Positions 8,377 to 16,966 of a DNA stretch of 25,575 nt are shown piece after piece; position 1 is the first letter of the stretch; each line of letters opens with the position of its first letter. Under the pieces are notes generated by a model, which saw only the letters and a list, made by a program, of their open reading frames with translations, was not told the origin of the DNA and made no database searches. The stretch comes from an uncultured Bacteroides sp. (GTDB lineage Bacteria; Bacteroidota; Bacteroidia; Bacteroidales; Bacteroidaceae): positions 1 to 25,575 of the forward strand of contig USPQ01000035.1 in assembly GCA_900556625.1 (NCBI GenBank), written 5' to 3'. A program made the position numbers and the translations under genes.

Positions 8377-10788
8377 CTAATTTTGAATAACGTTGAGTAA
8401 TCCGGAGGTCAGTTTACTTAGTTGTTCGGGAGTAATGATGAAAGGTGGCATCAGATAAACCAATTTACCGAATGGACGTACCCAAATACCCTCTTCTACA
8501 AATCGCTGTTGCAGGTATGCCATATTCACCGGACGCTTCATCTCAATTACTCCGATAGCGCCCAATACCCGTACATCGGCTACTTGCGGGAACTCCCGTG
8601 CAGGAGCCAGCTCTTCTTTGAGTTGGCTTTCGATTCGTTGCACATTCTTCTGCCAGCCGGATTCGAGCAGCAGGCGAACGGATGCGCAAGCCACCGCACA
8701 GGCAAGCGGATTGCCCATGAAAGTGGGGCCGTGCATGAAAGCTCCCGGTGCATGATTGGAAATGGTGTCTGCCACCTGATTGCTTGCCAAGACTGCGGAA
8801 AGTGTCATATATCCGCCGGTCAACGCTTTACCGATACACATAATATCGGGCTCTACTCCGGCGTGTTCCCAAGCAAAAAGTTTCCCGGTCCGTCCGAATC
8901 CTGTCGCTATCTCATCGAAAATCAGAAGAAGGCCATGCTTCCGGCAGAGTTTTTCCGCTTCATGTAAGTATTGCGGATGGTAGAACCACATACCGCCTGC
9001 CCCTTGCACAATTGGTTCAAGAATCAGTGCCGCCAACTCTCTGGAATGTTTTTCAATGGTTTCCCGTAAAGGGATGATATCTTCCGGATTCCATTCTCCA
9101 TCAAAACGGGAAGCGGGGGACGGGACAAAATAACGTACAGGCAATGCTGAACCAAAAAGACTGTGCATACCCGTCACCGGATCACATACAGACATGGCAT
9201 TCCACGTATCACCGTGATAACCGGAACGGATGGTCACGAAATTATTCTTTTCGGGCTGTCCTGCCGCATGCCAATATTGTACGGCCATTTTTAAGGCCAC
9301 TTCTACGGCTACCGAGCCGGAATCTGCATAGAATATTTTTTGCATGGAGGAAGGAACTAAAGGTAATAGCAATTTTCCCAGTTCGATGGCGGGATTGTGT
9401 GTCAGACCACCGAACATTACATGGGACATCTTGTCTAATTGTTCCTTTGCCGCTTGGTTCAGCACGGGATGATTGTACCCGTGTATGGCGCACCACCATG
9501 AAGACATTCCTTCAATCAACACCCGTCCGTCTTCGAGAGTGATGGTTGCGCCGTCCGCCCGTTTTACTTTGTAAACAGGGAGCGGATCGGTTGTGGAAGT
9601 ATATGGATGCCAAAGATGTTCACGGTCAAATTGGGAGCTGGCAAAATGATAACCTTCTTCTTGAATCATCTTCTTGTCCTCCGATACTTTAGAACCGAGT
9701 GTGGTAAGCAAGTCGCCTACGATAGCCGAGTTGATACCGATATACAGTGCCTTGTGCATAGCTTCGGGAGAGAGTTGCGAGCGTCCGCCGGCAAAACGGA
9801 GAAAAGCCGTCGGATTGATGAAACGGAACAGGACGATTGTCCGGAGAATTTCTTCTTCGTTCAAAGGCTTTTCGTTTTCCAATGGTGTTCCGGGAATCGG
9901 GCTTAGCAGATTTATGGGGATGGATTGAACATTCAGTTCCTTCAGAATAAAAGCGAATTCAATCCGTTGTTCCATCGTTTCTCCCATGCCGATGATACCT
10001 CCGCAGCAGATATCCATTCCTACACGGCGGGCAGCGGCAAGTGTGGCAAGTTTCTGCTTTTGTGTGTGGGTGGAACAAAGTTGGGGAAAATAAGAAGGAG
10101 CAGTTTCCAGATTGCAATGATAACGGGTAATTCCCGCTTCGTGTAGGGAACGCAGTTCTTCTTCATTAAGTAGTCCCAATGAGGCGCAAAGTTGGATAGA
10201 CGAATGTCGCCGCATATGGCGGACTGTGTCGCAAAGTTGGGTAATCTGTTTGGGAGAGGGTTTCCGTCCGCTGGTGACGAGGGAGAAACGGTTGATGTCC
10301 TGGGCTTCATTATACTGTGCCTGTCGGAGACATTCTTCAGCGGGGAGGAGGTCATAGACTTCGGCTTGCGTCTTGTAGTGGGAGGATTGTGCGCACCATT
10401 TACAGTTTTCGGGGCATCTGCCGGATTTGGCGTTGATGATGGAGCACAGGTCGAACTCGTGCGAAGCACGCGCGACGGTAATCTCATGTGCGGCGGCGTA
10501 AAGCGCCTCGCTGTCGGCCATATTGGCCAGCCAAGCGGCTTGCTCGGGCGATATATCAATGCCTGCCAGCACTTGGTCTTTAATTTCTTGAAGTGTCATA
10601 AATGTATGATAAGGGATAGTTTGTGCAGCATTCTGCTTACGAAGGGCAACATCGACTACATTGGTATGCAGATGTCCGATACATACTTCGCGTCCTAAAC
10701 TCGCAAAAGCGGCATAGTTCTTTCTTCCCCAATAGCGGAAACGGGAAAGAAGGGCACGTGTGGTCTGTATGTGGCGTTGTTGCTTCAT
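8377..10788 (-). CDS. bioBA: BioB-BioA fusion: biotin synthase / DAPA aminotransferase, with leader
   Basis: This 803-residue fusion holds two biotin enzymes. Residues 64 to about 372 are BioB, a radical SAM enzyme that inserts sulfur into dethiobiotin: the cluster motif is C125-x3-C129-x2-C132 in SGRCPENCKWCAQS, with YHCNLET, GGIIGMGE and FRFINP-like family segments. Residues about 386-803 are BioA, the SAM-dependent PLP aminotransferase converting KAPA to DAPA: LWHPYTS start, GSVAVEVALK, IFDEIATGFGRTG and the PLP lysine K654 in GKALTGG. Residues 1-63 are a basic, Arg-rich leader (motif RKNYAAFASLGREVCIGHL) absent from ordinary BioB, whose usual start corresponds to M64 (ATG at 10599). The promoter lies about 30 bp before ATG 10788, so the leader is transcribed. 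Whether the leader stays attached to BioB is uncertain. First gene of the biotin operon. Confidence 0.94.
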   Translation of the reverse strand: MKQQRHIQTTRALLSRFRYWGRKNYAAFASLGREVCIGHLHTNVVDVALRKQNAAQTIPYHTFMTLQEIKDQVLAGIDISPEQAAWLANMADSEALYAAAHEITVARASHEFDLCSIINAKSGRCPENCKWCAQSSHYKTQAEVYDLLPAEECLRQAQYNEAQDINRFSLVTSGRKPSPKQITQLCDTVRHMRRHSSIQLCASLGLLNEEELRSLHEAGITRYHCNLETAPSYFPQLCSTHTQKQKLATLAAARRVGMDICCGGIIGMGETMEQRIEFAFILKELNVQSIPINLLSPIPGTPLENEKPLNEEEILRTIVLFRFINPTAFLRFAGGRSQLSPEAMHKALYIGINSAIVGDLLTTLGSKVSEDKKMIQEEGYHFASSQFDREHLWHPYTSTTDPLPVYKVKRADGATITLEDGRVLIEGMSSWWCAIHGYNHPVLNQAAKEQLDKMSHVMFGGLTHNPAIELGKLLLPLVPSSMQKIFYADSGSVAVEVALKMAVQYWHAAGQPEKNNFVTIRSGYHGDTWNAMSVCDPVTGMHSLFGSALPVRYFVPSPASRFDGEWNPEDIIPLRETIEKHSRELAALILEPIVQGAGGMWFYHPQYLHEAEKLCRKHGLLLIFDEIATGFGRTGKLFAWEHAGVEPDIMCIGKALTGGYMTLSAVLASNQVADTISNHAPGAFMHGPTFMGNPLACAVACASVRLLLESGWQKNVQRIESQLKEELAPAREFPQVADVRVLGAIGVIEMKRPVNMAYLQQRFVEEGIWVRPFGKLVYLMPPFIITPEQLSKLTSGLLNVIQN

Positions 10789-10820
10789 TGATTTTCTATT
10801 TTTGTTCTTTTAAAACGGGG

Positions 10821-10851
10821 CAAATGTACAAAGATTCTTTGGATAAGCAAG
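10821..10851 (-). promoter_or_regulatory. Biotin operon promoter with palindrome in the spacer
   Basis: On the minus strand a -7 box TACATTTG (10828-10821) matches TAnnTTTG and a -33 core CTTG (10851-10848) lies 19 bp upstream, the Bacteroides spacing. Thirteen of the 19 spacer bases form the perfect palindrome CAAAGATTCTTTG (10829-10841). A protein bound there would block RNA polymerase, so it is a candidate operator. Confidence 0.6.
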
Positions 10852-10865
10852 CAAGTTGCCTGTTT

Positions 10866-11990
10866 CTAATACTCCCGCTTTGTTTCCTTTTTCCTGTATT
10901 CTTTGCGCAGGTGGAAGTTGAAGCCGACATATACCTGAAGAGTGCCGAACCCATTGTCCAAGGAGAAATTGTTGCGATGATAGTTATAGTTCTTTCCGAC
11001 GAATGAAGTGCCGACAAAATATTTTCCATTGTTATAGACAACGCCTGCCCGAAGCAGAAAATCCAGATTGAACTTACTATACCATGCTTTCCCCTCCTGC
11101 GTTTCTGCATCCACATCGGAGGCCTTGTAAGCAATGGCGGGAGTGAGCGACAGACAAGCCAGACAGTTGCGTGCGAATACCCAGTTATAAGCATAGCCGA
11201 AACTGATGTTGGCGTTGGTGTATTTTATCTTGTTGACTTTCATGCCGGGATTCATTCTCTCTTGAATATATGCCGGAAGTTGCTGGTAGTCAAAGTCGAG
11301 ATTATGTTTTGAGATGGAGAACCCGGCTATGAATGTTCCTGCATTGCGCCGTTGGTTGGTGGACTGGCTGAACGCGGCCGGATAAGAAAACTTCCGGTTG
11401 TTGAATATATAGTATAAGTTCAGTCCTTTGATGTCTACCTTCAAGCCGCTGAAATCTTCGGAGTAGTCGGAAGGTATTTCATCATAGAAACCTCTGATCT
11501 TGTGAATTTTATAATTGTTTCCCGTGCGGCGGTAGAAGATGTCCACGCCTAATTTGGAACTATACAGGCTCAAATCAAACTCTGTCCCTTTGTTTTTCCG
11601 GTTTGTTTTGCGGTAAATATCATCAATGTCGACAGACCATCCTAAGAAGATCCATCTCCAACCGAAATACAATCCTATCTTGTTGTGGGGATTGGGAGAA
11701 AAGCTAAGCTTCTGCGGTTGAGGAAATTCGCTGGTGACCGAGTAATACTCAAAGTTGCTGAAATGCGTAGCCATCAACGCGTAGTTATAGCGGTTGGGGC
11801 TGATGTAGAGCGTGTCGAAGTCACTGAAATTCATAAATTTTTTAATCGCTCTCTTGAAGGCACTTGGCTTGGGGGTGGTGACAGAATCTTCCTGTATGCT
11901 GTCGTTTACGGTTATACCCGCCTTTTCAGACTGTGCCTGCAAGGAGAACGACACTAACAAAGAGATATATAAAACAAGCTGTCTTACCAT
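10866..11990 (-). CDS. DUF4421 family secreted/envelope protein
   Basis: I recognise the protein as DUF4421-like, a Bacteroidetes family of unknown function. From ATG 11990 it has 374 residues and starts with a clean signal peptide (MVRQLVLYISLLVSFSLQAQ, then SEK). An upstream in-frame ATG at 12047 would add 19 basic residues and hide the signal peptide, so I prefer 11990. After the signal come an IKKFMNFSDFDTLYISPNRYNYAL segment and many alternating aromatic/polar stretches (LGVDIFYRRTGN, GLNLYYIFNNRKFSYPAAF, FGTLQVYVGFNFHL), consistent with an outer-membrane beta-barrel; this is inference. It is the only gene between the biotin operon and susC: its stop is 77 bp upstream of the bioBA start on the same strand, and it is divergent from susC. 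Confidence 0.8.
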   Translation of the reverse strand: MVRQLVLYISLLVSFSLQAQSEKAGITVNDSIQEDSVTTPKPSAFKRAIKKFMNFSDFDTLYISPNRYNYALMATHFSNFEYYSVTSEFPQPQKLSFSPNPHNKIGLYFGWRWIFLGWSVDIDDIYRKTNRKNKGTEFDLSLYSSKLGVDIFYRRTGNNYKIHKIRGFYDEIPSDYSEDFSGLKVDIKGLNLYYIFNNRKFSYPAAFSQSTNQRRNAGTFIAGFSISKHNLDFDYQQLPAYIQERMNPGMKVNKIKYTNANISFGYAYNWVFARNCLACLSLTPAIAYKASDVDAETQEGKAWYSKFNLDFLLRAGVVYNNGKYFVGTSFVGKNYNYHRNNFSLDNGFGTLQVYVGFNFHLRKEYRKKETKREY

Positions 11991-12124
11991 ACGGTTCCTT
12001 ATAACTGTTGGGAATGTCTTTTGTTTCACGAATGTACGACCTTTCATTGATTTATGCTAGTAATCTTCTAAAAAATGTTTTGTTTCCTAAACAATAAACT
12101 TCTATGTACTGTTAGTATAACTCG

Positions 12125-12132
12125 CAAATATA
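12125..12132 (-). promoter_or_regulatory. Possible -7 box for the DUF4421 gene
   Basis: TATATTTG on the minus strand matches TAnnTTTG, but no TTTG lies 19-21 bp further upstream and the distance to ATG 11990 is about 135 bp. It overlaps the short susC leader. Confidence 0.3.
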
Positions 12133-12151
12133 TTTAAAGTCACAGAAAATT

Positions 12152-15100
12152 ATGAGAATCTATTTACGTTTATTAGCAGTGTTTCTTTTGCTTTTTGCAG
12201 GAAACATATTGTATGCGGAAGCGCAACAGGAAAAACGCGTGACGGGTACGGTCATCTCTGAGGGGGAACCTCTCCCCGGTGTCTCTGTACAATTGAAAGG
12301 AGCTTCCTCCGGAACTATTACCGATATTGATGGGAACTATTCTATTGAGGCTCCCGGCTCCGGAACTTTGGTGTTCCGTTTTGTAGGAATGCGCACGGTG
12401 GAACAACCGGTCAACAACCGGAGTGTGATTAATATTACGCTGGAAGCGGAAAGTAAGGAGTTGGATGAGGTTATGGTAGTCGCTTACGCTACCGCAAAGA
12501 AATATAGCTTTACCGGAGCTGCTTCGACCATGAAAGCAGGGGAAATTGAGAAGTTGCAGACTTCCAGTGTATCCCGTGTATTGGAAGGTACGGTGTCCGG
12601 TGTGCAGGCAAGTGCGGCAAGTGGTCAGCCGGGAACGGATGCGGAAATCCGTATTCGTGGTATCGGCTCTATCAATGCCTCCAGTGCTCCGCTTTATGTG
12701 GTGGACGGTGTGCCATTTGACGGTAGCGTCAATGCTATCAACCCAGACGATATCGCTTCGATGACTGTGTTGAAAGATGCGGCTTCGGCTGCTCTGTATG
12801 GTTCACGTGGTGCTAATGGAGTGATTATCATCACTACCAAGCAAGGAGAACAGAACTCGAAAGCAACGGTGAAAGTGAAGGCTTCGTTAGGAGGTTCCAA
12901 TCGAGCCGTTCGTGATTATGATCGTGTCAGTACCAATCAATATTTTGAATTGTATTGGGAAGCACTCCGTAACCGGTATGCCGGAAGTCCGGATTATACT
13001 CCGGCGACCGCTGCAGCGCAGGCCTCCAAAGATTTGGTTACCAAATTGATGGGAGGCGGTCCCAATCCTTATGGTCCGCAATATGCGCAACCGGTGGGCA
13101 CGGATGGCAAATTGGTGGAGGGTGCACGTCCGTTGTGGGATTCCGATTGGAGCGATGCTATGGAGCAACAGGCACTCCGTACGGAACTGAACCTGAGTGT
13201 TTCCGGTGGTGGTAAAGCCAATCAGTATTTCTTCTCTGCCGGTTATCTGAATGATAAAGGAATTGCGCTTGAATCCGGCTATCAGCGTTTCAATATCCGC
13301 TCCAACGTTACCAGTGAAATGACTTCCTGGTTGAAAGGGGGTGTCAATCTGAGTTTTGCCCATTCCATGCAGAATTATCCGGTTTCTTCCGACTCTAAAG
13401 TCAGTAACGTGATAACTGCCGGACGTACCATGCCGGGTTTTTATCCGATTTATGAGATGAATACCGACGGCAGTTATAAATTGGATGAGAACGGAGACCG
13501 TATCTATGATTTCGGCTCTTACCGTCCTTCCGGTTCGATGGCAAACTGGAACTTGCCCGCTACGTTGCCTTTGGATAAGTCGGAACGTATGAAAGATGAA
13601 ATTTCCGGCCGTACCTTTCTGGAAGCTACGATTATCGAGGGATTGAAGTTTAAGACAAGTTTCAATTTCGATTTGATAAACTATAATACTTTGGATTATA
13701 CGAATCCCAAGATCGGTCCGGCTAAGGAGAACGGGGGAAGTGTCAGTCGGATGAATACCCGTACTTTCTCTTGGACGTGGAATAATATTGCTACGTATGA
13801 CAAGACGATTGGGGAACATCATTTCAATGTTCTTGCCGGTATTGAGGCGTATTCGTATCGTTACGATGAACTGACTGCGTCACGTTCAAAGATGGCACAA
13901 CCTGATATGCCGGAACTGGTAGTCGGCTCTCAGTTGACAGGAGGATCGGGATATCGCATTGATTATGCATTGGTGGGGTATCTCACGCAATTGTTATATG
14001 ATTATCGGAACAAATACTTCTTCTCGGCTTCTTACCGCCGTGACGGTTCTTCACGCTTTGCACCGGAAACCCGTTGGGGTAATTTCTGGTCGTTGGGTAC
14101 TTCCTGGCGTGTAGACCGGGAAGAGTTTATGGCAAGTACTTCCGACTGGCTTTCCGCACTGACTTTGAAAATGAGCTACGGTGCGCAGGGAAATGATAAC
14201 TTGGGTACGTATTACGCAAGTAAGGGACTTTATTCCATCGTTTCCAATTTGGGAGAGAATGCGTTGGTATCCGACCGTATGGCAACTCCTAATCTGAAAT
14301 GGGAAACGAATCTGAACTTTAATTTGGGAATGGATTTCTCACTGTTCAATAACCGTTTCTCCGGTTCGTTCGATTTCTTTACACGCCGTTCAAAAGATTT
14401 GCTTTATTCCCGTCCGATTGCTCCCTCTCTGGGATATGGTTTTATTGACGAGAATGTGGGAGCTTTGAAGAATACGGGTATCGAATTGGTGCTTAACGGA
14501 ACGGTTATCAATCAGAACGGCTGGGTTTGGAAGCTGGGTATGAACCTGACTCACTATAAGAATAAGGTAACGGAACTTCCATTGAAAGATATGCCGCAGA
14601 GTGGAGTAAACAAACTTCAGGTAGGTCGCTCGGTATATGATTTCTATATGAAAGAGTGGGCGGGCGTAGATCCGGACAATGGAAAGCCGTTGTGGTATGC
14701 AGATGAACTGGACGCTGATGATAATCCGACGGGCAAACGTGTGACAACGAGTGATTATGCTTCGGCCGATTATTATTATGTCAATAAATCCTCGCTTCCT
14801 AAAGTGTATGGTGGGTTCAATACGTCGCTTTCCTGGAAAGGGTTCGACTTGTCTGCTATTTTTGCTTATAGTATCGGAGGGTATATCTACAATCGTGATA
14901 TAACGATGATTCTACATAACGGTAGCCTGGAAGGACGTGCCTGGTCGACTGAAATCCTAAGACGTTGGACACCGGACAACCGCTACACAGACGTGCCTGC
15001 TCTAAGTACGACTTCCAATAACTGGAACTCGGCGTCTACTCGGTTCTTGCAGAATAATTCTTATATGCGGCTGAAAAACCTGACGCTCTCTTACAACCTG

Positions 15101-15280
15101 CCCAAACCGTGGGTCAGTAAGCTGGCATTGAGCAGTGTGCAGGTGTATGTGCAAGGAGATAATTTATTTACCATTCACAAGAATCAAGGATTGGACCCCG
15201 AACAGGGAATTACCGGAATTACCTATTATCGTTATCCGGCTATGCGGACTATTTCCGGAGGTATTAACATTGCTTTCTAA
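12152..15280 (+). CDS. SusC/RagA-type TonB-dependent outer-membrane transporter
   Basis: SusC-like proteins are the barrel half of the SusCD uptake complex and import oligomers too large for porins, driven by TonB. The 1042-residue protein has a signal peptide (residues 1-25, ending YAEAQ), a carboxypeptidase-regulatory-like domain (about 29-99, VTGTVISEGEPLPGVSV to DIDGNYSI), a TonB-box-like DEVMVVAY (105-112), a plug (about 117-245, with RIRGIGSINASSAPLYVVDGVP and GSRGANGVIIITTK) and a 22-strand-type barrel to the C-terminus, ending in GGINIAF with the usual terminal aromatic. No N-terminal STN domain is present, so anti-sigma signalling through this receptor is unlikely. The susD partner starts 13 bp downstream. 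No glycosidase, sulfatase or regulator lies in the same operon, so the cargo is unknown. Confidence 0.95.
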   Translation: MRIYLRLLAVFLLLFAGNILYAEAQQEKRVTGTVISEGEPLPGVSVQLKGASSGTITDIDGNYSIEAPGSGTLVFRFVGMRTVEQPVNNRSVINITLEAESKELDEVMVVAYATAKKYSFTGAASTMKAGEIEKLQTSSVSRVLEGTVSGVQASAASGQPGTDAEIRIRGIGSINASSAPLYVVDGVPFDGSVNAINPDDIASMTVLKDAASAALYGSRGANGVIIITTKQGEQNSKATVKVKASLGGSNRAVRDYDRVSTNQYFELYWEALRNRYAGSPDYTPATAAAQASKDLVTKLMGGGPNPYGPQYAQPVGTDGKLVEGARPLWDSDWSDAMEQQALRTELNLSVSGGGKANQYFFSAGYLNDKGIALESGYQRFNIRSNVTSEMTSWLKGGVNLSFAHSMQNYPVSSDSKVSNVITAGRTMPGFYPIYEMNTDGSYKLDENGDRIYDFGSYRPSGSMANWNLPATLPLDKSERMKDEISGRTFLEATIIEGLKFKTSFNFDLINYNTLDYTNPKIGPAKENGGSVSRMNTRTFSWTWNNIATYDKTIGEHHFNVLAGIEAYSYRYDELTASRSKMAQPDMPELVVGSQLTGGSGYRIDYALVGYLTQLLYDYRNKYFFSASYRRDGSSRFAPETRWGNFWSLGTSWRVDREEFMASTSDWLSALTLKMSYGAQGNDNLGTYYASKGLYSIVSNLGENALVSDRMATPNLKWETNLNFNLGMDFSLFNNRFSGSFDFFTRRSKDLLYSRPIAPSLGYGFIDENVGALKNTGIELVLNGTVINQNGWVWKLGMNLTHYKNKVTELPLKDMPQSGVNKLQVGRSVYDFYMKEWAGVDPDNGKPLWYADELDADDNPTGKRVTTSDYASADYYYVNKSSLPKVYGGFNTSLSWKGFDLSAIFAYSIGGYIYNRDITMILHNGSLEGRAWSTEILRRWTPDNRYTDVPALSTTSNNWNSASTRFLQNNSYMRLKNLTLSYNLPKPWVSKLALSSVQVYVQGDNLFTIHKNQGLDPEQGITGITYYRYPAMRTISGGINIAF

Positions 15281-15293
15281 ATCAGACTAAATT

Positions 15294-16775
15294 ATGAGAA
15301 AAATAAAAATACAATCTATTCTGGCAGCCATTGCCGGACTTCTTCTGGCAACGGGTTGCAGTAGCAGTTTCCTGGATACAGATCCCACAGATGCGGTGAG
15401 TTCCGAGAAAGTACCTGTGCCCGAAAATGCGGAGGCGCTTGTGAACGGTGCCTGGTATAATCTGTTTGACTATTCGAGTACTTATGCCAATATCGGTTAT
15501 CGTGCGCTTCAGTGTCTGGATGACATGATGGCAAGTGATGTCGTTTCCCGTCCGAAATACGGTTTCAATTCTTCGTATCAGTTCGATGACATTGCTATAT
15601 CTTCAAACAGCAGAACGGAATTTGCCTGGTATCTGATGTATAAAACGATAGATAACTGCAACACGGCTCTTTCCATTAAAGGGGATTCGGAAGAACTCCG
15701 GAAGGCTCAAGGGCAAGCGTTGGTCCTGCGTGCCTTTTGCTATCTGCACTTGGTGCAGCATTATCAGTTCACGTATTTGAAAGATAAAGATGCGCCTTGC
15801 GTACCTATTTATACTGAGCCGAGCAATAACACTACCGTTCCGAAAGGGAAATCAACGGTAGCTCAAGTTTACCAACGTATTTTCGAGGATTTGGCTTTGG
15901 CGCAGGATTATTTGAAGAATTACGTTCGGAGTGGTGATAACCAGAAGTTCAAACCGGATTTGGCTGTGGTAAACGGACTTCTGGCCCGTGCCTATTTGCT
16001 GACCGGGCAGTGGGAGGAAGCTGCAAAGGCTGCCGCATCTGCTCGTAAGGACTATTCATTGATGACGACTACTGCCGAATATGAGGGATTCAATAATATC
16101 TCCAATCAAGAGTGGATATGGGGATTTCCTCAAATCCCTTCTCAATCGGATGCGAGTTATAATTTTTACTATTTGGATGCGACATACGTCGGAGCTTACA
16201 GCAGTTTCATGGCCGACCCTCATTTGAAAGATACTTTTGTTGAAGGTGACATCCGTTTGCCTTTGTTTCAGTGGATGCGCGAAGGATATCTGGGATATAA
16301 AAAGTTCCATATGCGTGCGGACGATACAGCTGATTTGGTGTTGATGCGTGCTGCTGAGATGTATCTGATAGAAGCCGAAGCGAATGTCCGCGACGGTATG
16401 AAACTATCTCAGGCTGTGATTCCTTTGAATACGTTGCGCAATGCTCGCGGAGTAGTGGATTATGATGTGGCGGGAAAATCACGGGAAGATGTGATTAATG
16501 AAATCTTGCTGGAACGTCGTCGAGAACTTTGGGGAGAAGGCTTTGGGATTACGGACATACTCCGCACTCAGAAAGCTGTAGAACGTACTGCTTTATCAGA
16601 AGAAATGCAGAAAACAGAAGTAGACTGTTGGCAAGAAGGAGGTGGATTCGCCAAACGGAATCCATTGGGACATTGGTTCCTCCGTTTCCCGGACACTACG
16701 CCATTTACAGCAAATAGTACTTATTACCTGTATGCCATTCCACAAAAAGAAATAAATGCTAATCCTAACTTATAA
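15294..16775 (+). CDS. SusD/RagB-type surface lipoprotein
   Basis: SusD-like lipoproteins cap the SusC barrel and bind the cargo at the cell surface. The 493-residue protein has a lipoprotein signal peptide ending LATGC, with lipidated C22, followed by SSSFLDTDPTD, the classic SusD start. The TPR-like helical core is visible in AQGQALVLRAFCYLHLVQHY, VYQRIFEDLALAQDYL and NGLLARAYLLTGQWEEAAKAA, and the C-terminal half has VLMRAAEMYLIEAEA, LNTLRNARG and the ILLERRRELWGEG motif of the family. It follows susC by 13 bp and a strong terminator follows it, so the operon is only susC-susD. Slightly short for the family (commonly 500-600 residues). Substrate cannot be read from sequence. Confidence 0.95.
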   Translation: MRKIKIQSILAAIAGLLLATGCSSSFLDTDPTDAVSSEKVPVPENAEALVNGAWYNLFDYSSTYANIGYRALQCLDDMMASDVVSRPKYGFNSSYQFDDIAISSNSRTEFAWYLMYKTIDNCNTALSIKGDSEELRKAQGQALVLRAFCYLHLVQHYQFTYLKDKDAPCVPIYTEPSNNTTVPKGKSTVAQVYQRIFEDLALAQDYLKNYVRSGDNQKFKPDLAVVNGLLARAYLLTGQWEEAAKAAASARKDYSLMTTTAEYEGFNNISNQEWIWGFPQIPSQSDASYNFYYLDATYVGAYSSFMADPHLKDTFVEGDIRLPLFQWMREGYLGYKKFHMRADDTADLVLMRAAEMYLIEAEANVRDGMKLSQAVIPLNTLRNARGVVDYDVAGKSREDVINEILLERRRELWGEGFGITDILRTQKAVERTALSEEMQKTEVDCWQEGGGFAKRNPLGHWFLRFPDTTPFTANSTYYLYAIPQKEINANPNL

Positions 16776-16814
16776 ATAGCTCTCTTAATTTTTTGACTTT
16801 AACCTTAACTTGTA

Positions 16815-16854
16815 GACCGGTATACGTCGCGATGATGCATACCGGTCATTTTTG
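16815..16854 (+). terminator. Terminator of the susCD operon
   Basis: A 9-bp perfect stem GACCGGTAT / ATACCGGTC with a 15-base loop is followed by ATTTTTG. It separates susCD from the lipoprotein gene at 16967. Confidence 0.8.
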
Positions 16855-16905
16855 TATTATTCTGAAAAAAAATGTCTTATCGGGATACTATGTGCGGAAT
16901 ATTTG

Positions 16906-16913
16906 TACCTTTG
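16906..16913 (+). promoter_or_regulatory. Candidate -7 box for the lipoprotein gene
   Basis: TACCTTTG matches TAnnTTTG 53 bp before ATG 16967 and lies just after the susCD terminator. No good -33 TTTG was found at 19-21 bp. Confidence 0.45.
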
Positions 16914-16966
16914 TGAACAGATATCTCTTAAAAATAAAATATACATATTAAATAAACTCAGTACGC

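Noticed and set aside
10789..10865. Riboswitch or structured leader before the biotin operon
   Set aside because: Only 77 bp are available, the promoter occupies about half of it, and no extended stem structure is seen downstream of the -7 box.
11991..12047. Upstream ATG (12047) for the DUF4421 gene
   Set aside because: It would place 19 basic residues ahead of a complete signal peptide that starts at ATG 11990.
12061..12151. Sigma-ABfr promoter for susC
   Set aside because: The best candidate, TATATTTA at 12129-12136, breaks the last base of the consensus and would leave a leader of only about 10 bases, with no -33 partner.
12887..13822. 311-codon open frame on the minus strand within susC
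   Set aside because: It lies wholly inside the well-supported susC gene; its translation has no domain pattern and its length reflects codon bias of the sense strand.
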